NCBI GenBank assembly: GCA_024279745.1
Contig: JAJRRE010000331.1
Coordinates: forward strand, 1-23,104
Direction of reading: 5' to 3'
Length of the DNA: 23,104 bases
From: Alphaproteobacteria bacterium
GTDB taxonomy: Bacteria; Pseudomonadota; Alphaproteobacteria; Rhizobiales; Hyphomicrobiaceae
Under the pieces are notes generated by a model. It was not told the origin of the DNA. It did no database searches and worked only from the letters and a program-made list of their open reading frames with translations. The number at the start of each line of letters is the position of its first letter. The stretch's first letter is position 1. Both the position numbers and the translations under genes were made by a program. Shown here piece by piece: positions 14,405-21,385 of this stretch.

Positions 14405-15978
14405 TGTTGCTTGATCTGCCCCCCGAACTGCTCATTAAGCTGGCGCTGGTTATCCCAATTGTCGGCGCCGCAGCCATTGCCCTGTTCGGCCGCTTTCCCA
14501 ATCTGCGCGAAGCTGCGACGCTGACCACTGCCGCCTCATTGCTTCTCGTGGTCGCCTCGCTAACGCCGCATGTGATGAGCGGCGCGCGCCCTGAAGCTGT
14601 CGACTTCACCATCGTGCGCGGCCTCACCATTGCCTTCAAGGTCGAGCCGCTGGGCATGCTGTTCGCGCTGGTCGCGTCATCGCTTTGGCTGGTCAATTCG
14701 ATTTATTCCATTGGCTATATGCGCGCCAATAACGAGCCGCGCCAGACCGTGTTTTATATCTGCTTCGCCGTGGCCATTGCCAGCGCCATCGGCATTGCCT
14801 TTTCGCGCAATTTGTTCACGCTGTTCCTGTTTTACGAAACCCTCACCTTGTCCACCTATCCGCTGGTCACGCATAAGGGCGACGACAACGCACGGCGCGG
14901 CGGGCGGATTTATCTGCTGCTGCTGCTGACCACCTCGATGCTGCTACTGCTGCCTGCCATCATCGGCACCTATGCCATTGCCGGTACGCTCGACTTTACC
15001 CCCGGCGGTATTCTGGCGGGCAAGATCTACGGCCCCGTTGTCATTGGCCTGCTGGCGCTTTACGTCTTCGGCATCGGCAAGGCGGCGGTGATGCCGGTGC
15101 ATTTCTGGCTGCCCAATGCCATGGTTGCGCCGACGCCGGTCAGCGCCTTCCTGCACGCGGTTGCGGTCGTCAAAGCCGGTGTGTTCTCAATCTTAAAGAT
15201 TGTCGTTTACATTTTCGGCCCCGACTTTCTGCTCGGCTCCGGTGCTGCTGACCCGTTCATTTATATCGCTGGCGGCACGGTCATTCTGGCGTCCTTGATG
15301 GCCATGACCAAAGACAATCTGAAAGCGCGGCTGGCCTATTCGACCATATCGCAACTGTCCTACATCGTGCTCGGCGCGCTGATCGCGACCAAATGGGCGC
15401 TGATGGGATCGGGCCTACACATCGCCATGCACGCCGCCGGCAAGATCACATTATTCTTCTGCGCCGGCGCGATTTATACCGCTGCCCGCAAAACCAAGGT
15501 CAGCGAATTATCGGGACTGGGCCGCGTCATGCCCTTTACGTTTGCCGCCTTTACCATTGGCGCATTGTCGATCATCGGCCTGCCGCCGCTGGGCGGGCTG
15601 TGGTCAAAATGGCTGCTGGCGCAAGGAGCGATGGACGCCAACCACTATGCCATCGTGGCGATCTTTATGATCTCGTCCTTGCTCAATATCGCCTATCTGC
15701 TGCCCATCCCGATCAAGGCCTTTTTCGGTAAACTGCCAGATGCGGCAAGTGCTAGTGGGGGGAGCGGCGGTACGAGTTCGAGCGCGAGCTTGGGCGCCGC
15801 CGCTGTGCGCGACAACACGGCCACCAATCCGCCCGCCGTGAAGATCAAGGAAGCGCCGCTGGCCTGCCTGATCGCCATTGGCATCACGTCGCTGGCTTGC
15901 ATCTTACTGTTCTTCTTCCCGCAGCCGCTTTATGAGCTGTTGGCGCAGGCGCCCTTTGAATTTGGCAACGACCCATAG
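14401..15978 (+). CDS. Proton-channel antiporter subunit, second copy (MrpD/NuoL-like)
   Basis: The second channel subunit has 525 residues and about 14 helices. The helix-5 glutamate is in LFLFYETLTLSTY (Glu146), the helix-7 lysine in GIGKAAVMPVHFWLPNAMVAPTP (Lys227) and the helix-8 lysine in HAVAVVKAGVF (Lys258). The loop MPVHFWLPNAMVAPTPVSA is closer to NuoL/MrpA-N than that of the first copy, so this gene may fill the place of the missing MrpA channel domain. A serine- and glycine-rich stretch (about 449-464) is inserted in a loop before the last helix. The next gene begins nine bases after the stop. Confidence 0.9.
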   Translation: MMLLDLPPELLIKLALVIPIVGAAAIALFGRFPNLREAATLTTAASLLLVVASLTPHVMSGARPEAVDFTIVRGLTIAFKVEPLGMLFALVASSLWLVNSIYSIGYMRANNEPRQTVFYICFAVAIASAIGIAFSRNLFTLFLFYETLTLSTYPLVTHKGDDNARRGGRIYLLLLLTTSMLLLLPAIIGTYAIAGTLDFTPGGILAGKIYGPVVIGLLALYVFGIGKAAVMPVHFWLPNAMVAPTPVSAFLHAVAVVKAGVFSILKIVVYIFGPDFLLGSGAADPFIYIAGGTVILASLMAMTKDNLKARLAYSTISQLSYIVLGALIATKWALMGSGLHIAMHAAGKITLFFCAGAIYTAARKTKVSELSGLGRVMPFTFAAFTIGALSIIGLPPLGGLWSKWLLAQGAMDANHYAIVAIFMISSLLNIAYLLPIPIKAFFGKLPDAASASGGSGGTSSSASLGAAAVRDNTATNPPAVKIKEAPLACLIAIGITSLACILLFFFPQPLYELLAQAPFEFGNDP

Positions 15979-15987
15979 GAACCCATC

Positions 15988-16314
15988 ATGGCTAAAGGCC
16001 AGGCAGACCCATCGTCATCGCTATCACCGGCGGCAGCAGCTGCAGCACATGGCGCAGATGGCGCCAAAGCAGCGGACAAGCACGCCATTCTTGGCACTAA
16101 AAGCCGCGACAACATCGTGCTCTATGTGCTGTACGCCATTGCCGCCGTCTCGCTGATCGGTGATTTCGTTATTCACCGCCATGTCGGCCATCCGTGGGAA
16201 GCCTTGCCGGAATTCTACCCGCTCTACGCCTTTGTCTCGATCATTGTATTGATCTTTAGCGCCAAGGCCCTGCGCAAACTCGTCATGCGCCCGGAGGATT
16301 ATTATGATGACTAG
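15988..16314 (+). CDS. Small two-helix membrane protein of the antiporter operon
   Basis: The 108-residue product has an alanine-rich N-terminus (1-35), a helix NIVLYVLYAIAAVSLIGDFVI (about 42-62), a loop with HVGHPWEALPEFYPLY and a second helix (about 80-95), ending KLVMRPEDYYDD. I recall similar small proteins in antiporter operons of this type in alphaproteobacteria, but no function is known; an accessory or assembly subunit is likely. An AGGA ribosome site, which overlaps the previous stop codon, lies seven bases before the ATG. A gap of 95 bp separates it from the third channel subunit. Confidence 0.78.
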   Translation: MAKGQADPSSSLSPAAAAAAHGADGAKAADKHAILGTKSRDNIVLYVLYAIAAVSLIGDFVIHRHVGHPWEALPEFYPLYAFVSIIVLIFSAKALRKLVMRPEDYYDD

Positions 16315-16409
16315 TCATGCCATCAGATCAATTCCGCCGCACACCCCTGCCGCAACCCATTTGGCGGAGGGGGCGTTGAATAGAGTCAGTTGCATAATAG
16401 GAAATTCAA

Positions 16410-18122
16410 ATGACCGGTAATCTGGCGCCCTTTTTGGTCTTCTATATCGGCGCGGCTCTAGCGGCACTGACCAGCGGCGCATTGCGCTCTGCCCTCATGC
16501 TCTGCGTTCCATTGGCGGGCGCTTACAATTTGTGGACGCTGCCACCAAGCACCACCCTTGATCTACAGCTGCTCGACTACACGTTGCAACTGGTGCGCGC
16601 CGACAAGCTCAGCTTGCTGTTTGCCTGGCTGTTCCATCTGGCGGCCTTCATCGCCATCTTGTTTGCCTTGCATGTCAAAGACCGCACGCAAGCGGTCGCC
16701 GGGCTAGTTTATGCCGGCAGCGCGGTCGGCGCGGTGATGGCCGGCGATCTCATAACCTTGTTTGTGTTTTGGGAAATGCTGGCGGTCAGCTCGGTGTTTT
16801 TCATTCTGGCGCGCGGCTCGGCGCATTCATATGCCACCGCCATGCGCTATCTCATAATACAAGTGGCGTCCGGCGTCATCCTGCTGGCCGGCATCTTGTT
16901 CCATGCCAAAGCCACCGGCTCGATTGCGTTTGGCTCAATCGGTCTGCCTACCTTTGACGGCTCGGCTGCGGCCATCGGCGCCTGGTTGATCCTGATCGCG
17001 ATCTTCATCAAGGCCGCCGTGCCGCTCTTCCATAACTGGTTGACCGACGCTTATCCCGAAGCCACCGCCACCGGCACCGTGTTCCTGTCAGCCTTCACCA
17101 CCAAGGTCGCCGTTTATGCCCTGGCGCGCGGCTTTGCCGGTGTTGATCTATTGGTCACCATTGGCACCATCATGGCGCTTTACCCGATCTTCTTTGCGGT
17201 GATTGAGAACGATCTGCGCCGCGTTTTGTCCTATTCGATGATGAACCAGATCGGCTTTATGATTGTCGGCATCGGCATTGGTACCAATCTGGCGATCAAC
17301 GGCGCCGTCTCCCACGCCTTTAACGATGTGATCTTCAAAGGCCTGTTGTTCATGTCGATGGGCGCCGTGCTCTATCGCACTGGCACCACCAAAGCCTCGG
17401 AATTGGGCGGGCTATTCCGCTCGATGCCCTGGACCACGACATTCTGCCTCGTCGGCGCGCTGTCGATATCCGCCGTGCCGCTGTTTTCCGGCTTTGTCTC
17501 CAAATCCATGATCATGGTCGCCGCCATTGAGGAAGGTCATCCGCTGGTCTGGCTGGCGCTGCTGTTTGCCTCCGCCGGTGTTGTTGAACATGCCGGCATC
17601 AAGATCCCCTATTTTGCGTTCTTTGCCCATGATAGCGGCCAGCGGCCAAAAGAAGCGCCGCTGAATATGCTATTGGCGATGGGACTGGCGGCGCTGGTGT
17701 GCATCTTCAATGGGGCTTATCCGTGGATACTCTATGCCGCTTTGCCGTTCCCGGTCGATTACGCGCCCTTCACCTTTGAGCATATTCTAACCCAGGTGCA
17801 GCTATTGGCCTTTGCCGTGCTGGCGGTTGTGGCCCTGCATAAATCGGGCCTCTACCCGGACGAGATTCCCAGCCGCAACATCGACGCCGAATGGACTTAT
17901 CGCAAAGCCCTGCCAGCGGTTTCAGGCGCGGTTTTGGCGCTGGCGACACTTACCCGGCGCGGCGTTGAAACCATTGGCGGCAAACTGGTCAGCAGGATTG
18001 AGCGCGAACTGCGCCGCCAGAACGGTCCTGAAGGCTATTTCGGGCGCGATTGGCCGACCGGCTTCATGGCCCTTTGGACCACCGCCATGCTCGGCGCCTA
18101 TCTGTTGTTTGCCTATTTGTAG
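16410..18122 (+). CDS. Proton-channel antiporter subunit, third copy (MrpD/NuoM-like)
   Basis: The third NuoL/M/N-type subunit has 570 residues. The essential residues are present: glutamate in ITLFVFWEMLAVSSVFF (Glu122), lysines in IFIKAAVPLFHNWLTDAYPEATATG (Lys201) and TTKVAVYALARG (Lys232), plus SHAFNDVIFKGLLFMSMGAV. The segment HNWLTDAYPEA differs from the WLPNA loop of the other two copies and marks a separate subfamily of Na+/H+ antiporter subunit D. The C-terminal extension (about 485-570) holds an amphipathic charged stretch and a last helix, WPTGFMALWTTAMLGAYLLFAY. An AGGA ribosome site precedes the ATG. It is the last gene of the cluster. Confidence 0.9.
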   Translation: MTGNLAPFLVFYIGAALAALTSGALRSALMLCVPLAGAYNLWTLPPSTTLDLQLLDYTLQLVRADKLSLLFAWLFHLAAFIAILFALHVKDRTQAVAGLVYAGSAVGAVMAGDLITLFVFWEMLAVSSVFFILARGSAHSYATAMRYLIIQVASGVILLAGILFHAKATGSIAFGSIGLPTFDGSAAAIGAWLILIAIFIKAAVPLFHNWLTDAYPEATATGTVFLSAFTTKVAVYALARGFAGVDLLVTIGTIMALYPIFFAVIENDLRRVLSYSMMNQIGFMIVGIGIGTNLAINGAVSHAFNDVIFKGLLFMSMGAVLYRTGTTKASELGGLFRSMPWTTTFCLVGALSISAVPLFSGFVSKSMIMVAAIEEGHPLVWLALLFASAGVVEHAGIKIPYFAFFAHDSGQRPKEAPLNMLLAMGLAALVCIFNGAYPWILYAALPFPVDYAPFTFEHILTQVQLLAFAVLAVVALHKSGLYPDEIPSRNIDAEWTYRKALPAVSGAVLALATLTRRGVETIGGKLVSRIERELRRQNGPEGYFGRDWPTGFMALWTTAMLGAYLLFAYL

Positions 18123-18160
18123 CCTTGCCGGGCAGGTCAGCCGGAGGGCAACGCGGTTTT

Positions 18161-18280
18161 GCAGAATTGCGACTTCTGTAGAATTGCAACGCTCAGTGCC
18201 CGTTATCTTTCGCGGCCCGCCAAAGCGCTTGAAACATTTTGCCCAGTCTGCTTTGTGTTAGATTGTCTGCTTTGTCTTAG
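18161..18280. repeat. Two pairs of direct repeats before the SLC13 gene
   Basis: GCAGAATTGCGAC (18161-18173) returns as GTAGAATTGCAAC (18178-18190), period 17. GTCTGCTTTGTGTTAG (18246-18261) returns with one change at 18265-18280, period 19. A palindrome TGCCAA-CGG-TTGGCA follows near 18328. The 249-bp gap has no convincing gene; a 63-codon frame at 18159-18350 is cysteine-rich but unsupported. Confidence 0.7.
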
Positions 18281-18371
18281 GGCGGATGGCTCAGCCAATG
18301 AGCGTGCCCAACAAATTGCGCCTGCCAACGGTTGGCACACCAAAGAATAACAAATACCGGAGACACCCCTG

Positions 18372-20183
18372 ATGATCCCATTCGGCCAATTGACCGCATT
18401 TGGATTGCCCTTTGTTCAAGTTGCCGCGTTCGGGTTGGTGATTGCCATGCTGGCGCTGTTTATGTGGGGACGGCTACGTTATGATCTGGTTGCCATGCTA
18501 ATATTGCTGGCCGCTGCAATCCTGGGCGTCGTCAATCCCAAACACGCCTTTGTCGGCTTTTCAAACCCGGTCATCATCATTATCGCGTCGGTGTTGATCG
18601 TCTCCAAGGCGATCTCAAAGTCAGGCGTGCTCAACGGCATGATGAGCGCGTTGATGAGCCGGGTGAGCTCGACCTCGGGCCAGGTTGGCATGTTGACCGC
18701 TTTCGTTACCTTCCTGTCCGCCTTCATCAAAAACGTCGGCACGCTTGGCATCTTCATGCCCGTCGCCATGGAAACCGCCAAACGTTCAGGCCGTTCACCG
18801 TCGATTTATCTCATGCCGCTGGCGTTTGGATCACTGATCGGCGGCACCATTACCAAGATCGGCACCTCGCCGAACTTGCTGATATCCGAAGTGCGCGTGC
18901 AGAACGGCGCCGCTGAGCCCTTTGCGCTGTTCGATTTTCTGTGGGTCGGCCTGCCGCTGTCGATCGCCGCGATTCTTTTCCTGATGGTTGGCTGGCGGCT
19001 GGTGCCCCAGCGTGTGCCAGCGGCCAAACCCGGTGATAGTGGCGGTGCCCATTACACCACCGAGTTGCGCGTGCTGGCAGGCTCTCCGCTGATCGGTAAA
19101 CAGATTTCCGAAATTGAAACTCTGGCTGATGGCGATCTGGTTGTCACGTCGATCATCCGCGACAACGGCCACCAATATTTCCCGTCGCGCTCGTGGATTT
19201 TATATGAGGGCGATATCATTGCGGTGCGCGCCGATCCCAAAGCCGCGGCCACCGTTGTTGACAAGGCGAAATTGCAAATCGTCGGCGTTGATGAACTGGA
19301 GGCGCCTGAGGGCGGGCATCCGGAGCTGGAAATTCTCGAAGCCGTTGTTACCGAAGATTCGCCGCTCGTTGGCAATACGCCGCAAGCCATGCGGCTGCGC
19401 CGACGCTATGATGTCAATCTGCTGGCCATATCTCGTGCCGGTCACCAGATCGCCACCCGCATCGGCCACCACCGTTTCAAGCCCGGCGATGTCATTGTCT
19501 TTCAAGGCTGGTCGGAGCGTTTGCCCGCCGCCATGCAGGAATTGGGCTGTTTGCCGCTCGCCGACCGGGGCCTCAGCGGTCTTGGACGCCAGCGCCAGGG
19601 GCTGTTGTCACTTGCCGTTCTGGGCCTGTCCATTGTTCTCATCTCGCTGAAACTGGTGCCGGTTGATGTCGGCTTTTTTGGCGCCGCCGTGCTCATATTG
19701 CTGTTCAAACAACTCAGCCTGAAAGAAGCTTATGAAGCCATCGAATGGCCGGTGATCATTATGCTGGGCTGCCTGATACCGGTCGGCGAGGGGTTGAAGG
19801 AGACCGGCGCGACAGATGTTGTGGCGCAGGTTTTATCCACCTGGGCGACCAATATGCCAGGGATTTATGCGCTCGGTATGATGCTGGTCGCTTCCATGAT
19901 CCTCACGCCGTTTTTGCATCATGCCGCAGCCGTTCTGGTTCTGGGGCCTGTCGCCGCTGTGCTTGCGACCAATCTGGGGTATAATATCGATCCGTTCTTG
20001 ATGGCCGTGGCGCTTGGCTGCGCCTGCGATTTTCTCACCCCCATCGGCCATCAGAATAATCTGCTGGTGATGGGACCGGGCGGTTATCGCTTCTTTGATT
20101 ATTGGCGACTTGGTCTGCCGCTCAGTATCATTATCGCCGTTGGCGGGACGCTGCTGATTGCCTATGTCTGGCCGCTGCAATAG
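18372..20183 (+). CDS. SLC13-family permease with two TrkA-C domains
   Basis: The 603-residue protein is an inner-membrane transporter of the SLC13 (DASS) superfamily, whose members import sulfate, dicarboxylates or similar anions, usually with Na+. The first membrane half (about 14-210) contains the hairpin motif TKIGTSPNLLI (161-171), the second half (about 407-600) its counterpart TPIGHQNNLLVMGPGGYRFFDYWRLGLPL. Between them are two TrkA-C (RCK-C) domains, about 228-300 and 317-390, the second with PLVGNTPQAMRLRRRYDVNLLAISR. This architecture is known from bacterial and algal Sac1-like sulfate transporters. The substrate cannot be fixed. The ATG has a GGAG ribosome site nine bases upstream. 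It follows the antiporter operon after 249 bp and could use the sodium gradient set by it; that link is inference. Confidence 0.9.
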   Translation: MIPFGQLTAFGLPFVQVAAFGLVIAMLALFMWGRLRYDLVAMLILLAAAILGVVNPKHAFVGFSNPVIIIIASVLIVSKAISKSGVLNGMMSALMSRVSSTSGQVGMLTAFVTFLSAFIKNVGTLGIFMPVAMETAKRSGRSPSIYLMPLAFGSLIGGTITKIGTSPNLLISEVRVQNGAAEPFALFDFLWVGLPLSIAAILFLMVGWRLVPQRVPAAKPGDSGGAHYTTELRVLAGSPLIGKQISEIETLADGDLVVTSIIRDNGHQYFPSRSWILYEGDIIAVRADPKAAATVVDKAKLQIVGVDELEAPEGGHPELEILEAVVTEDSPLVGNTPQAMRLRRRYDVNLLAISRAGHQIATRIGHHRFKPGDVIVFQGWSERLPAAMQELGCLPLADRGLSGLGRQRQGLLSLAVLGLSIVLISLKLVPVDVGFFGAAVLILLFKQLSLKEAYEAIEWPVIIMLGCLIPVGEGLKETGATDVVAQVLSTWATNMPGIYALGMMLVASMILTPFLHHAAAVLVLGPVAAVLATNLGYNIDPFLMAVALGCACDFLTPIGHQNNLLVMGPGGYRFFDYWRLGLPLSIIIAVGGTLLIAYVWPLQ

Positions 20184-20250
20184 GTCTGGATCTTGAATAT
20201 TTCTTTGGCCGCTGCATTGGTTTGGCCACTATGACGGTCTGCTGTGATAA

Positions 20251-20289
20251 TCCGCAGTGATAGCCCGCAGTGATAGCCCGCAGTGACGA
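20251..20289. repeat. Three 13-bp tandem repeats before bdhA
   Basis: Units TCCGCAGTGATAG, CCCGCAGTGATAG and CCCGCAGTGACGA lie head to tail, with a degenerate copy GCTGTGATAA just before. They end 52 bp before the ATG of the dehydrogenase, in its promoter or leader. Confidence 0.8.
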
Positions 20290-20341
20290 GCGATAATTCG
20301 CGCCCTCATTGCATGGGGAGCATCAGCTCAAGGAGTTTGAC

Positions 20342-21118
20342 ATGAACCTGAACGGCAAAGTCGCCCTCGTTACCGGATCTTCGCGCGGCATCGGTCACGC
20401 CATCGCCAAACGGTTTTTAAGCGCCGGCGCCCGCGTTGTGATGACCTCGCGGCATCTGGATGAAGTCAAAGCCGCCGCAGCTGAGTTGGGCAGCGAGACG
20501 GACGTCATTGGGCTCAAGATGGACGTGATCGACGAGGCCCAGGTTAAAGCCGGCGTCGCAGATACGATCAGCATCTTCGGCGGGGTCGATATACTGGTTT
20601 CCAATGCCGGCATCCAAATCGTACATCCGGTTGAAGAGTTTCCGTTTGAGCAGTGGAAGAAGCTGCTTGCGGTGCATCTCGACGGCGCCTTCCTGACCAC
20701 CCAGGCCTGTCTGCCGCATATGTATGCCAAAGGTGCCGGTTCGATCATTTATATGGGCTCGGTTCATTCCCATGAGGCGTCCAAACTGAAAGCGGCTTAT
20801 GTCACCGCCAAGCACGGCCTCATTGGGCTGGCGCGCACCGTCTCCAAAGAAGGCGGCCCCAAAGGTGTGCGCGCAAACGTTGTTTCGCCGGGCTTTGTGC
20901 GCACTGCTTTGGTGGAAAAGCAGATCCCGGAACAGGCGAAAGATTTGGGCATTTCTGAACGCGATGTGATTGATAAAGTCATGCTTGGCCAGACCGTCGA
21001 TCAGCAATTCACCACGCTGGAAGACGTGGCCGAAATAACTCTGATGTTCGCTGCGTTTCCGACAAATGCTCTAACCGGGCAATCTTTGATTGTGTCCCAT
21101 GGCTGGCATATGAGTTGA
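20342..21118 (+). CDS. bdhA: 3-hydroxybutyrate dehydrogenase (SDR family)
   Basis: The enzyme interconverts (R)-3-hydroxybutyrate and acetoacetate with NAD, in the turnover of polyhydroxybutyrate or ketone bodies. The 258 residues match the family exactly. Classical SDR features are TGSSRGIG (11-18), SNAG (87-90), Ser140, Tyr153 and Lys157 within YVTAKHGLIGLARTVSKEG, and VSPGFVRTALVEKQIP. Two details favour 3-hydroxybutyrate dehydrogenase over other SDRs: the VHSHEASKLKAAYVTAKHG active-site region and the VEKQIPEQAKDLGI segment. The frame extends upstream to 20309, but AAGGAG lies right before the ATG at 20342, which fixes the start. Stand-alone gene. Confidence 0.86.
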   Translation: MNLNGKVALVTGSSRGIGHAIAKRFLSAGARVVMTSRHLDEVKAAAAELGSETDVIGLKMDVIDEAQVKAGVADTISIFGGVDILVSNAGIQIVHPVEEFPFEQWKKLLAVHLDGAFLTTQACLPHMYAKGAGSIIYMGSVHSHEASKLKAAYVTAKHGLIGLARTVSKEGGPKGVRANVVSPGFVRTALVEKQIPEQAKDLGISERDVIDKVMLGQTVDQQFTTLEDVAEITLMFAAFPTNALTGQSLIVSHGWHMS

Positions 21119-21223
21119 TTTATAATTTCAACATATCACCCCAACCCATTTGTTACATTTACTTTTTCTGATTCGCCAAATTCCAAAGATCTCCAGATGA
21201 GCCACCCGGCTGTGGCATTACTG

Positions 21224-21255
21224 CGCCAATTGCCGCCAATTGCTGCCAAAATTGC
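21224..21255. repeat. Ten-bp tandem repeats with CAATTG core
   Basis: CGCCAATTGC occurs twice head to tail (21224-21243) and a degenerate third unit follows. The 267-bp gap between bdhA and the extensin-like gene holds nothing else I can name. Confidence 0.55.
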
Positions 21256-21385
21256 GACTATTGCGCCCTTTTGCTGCCGTTAAACTCCCCTATATGCCAA
21301 ACTATGTTAAAGCCGGGCGAGTTTTAAGCACTGGCTCAAAGGCTGCAAGGTACGACAGTTGCGAAGGTTGGGGAGGCGGCGTGAG

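Noticed and set aside
18159..18350. 63-codon cysteine-rich frame
   Set aside because: It is built on the direct repeats of the gap, lacks a ribosome site and has no recognised family.
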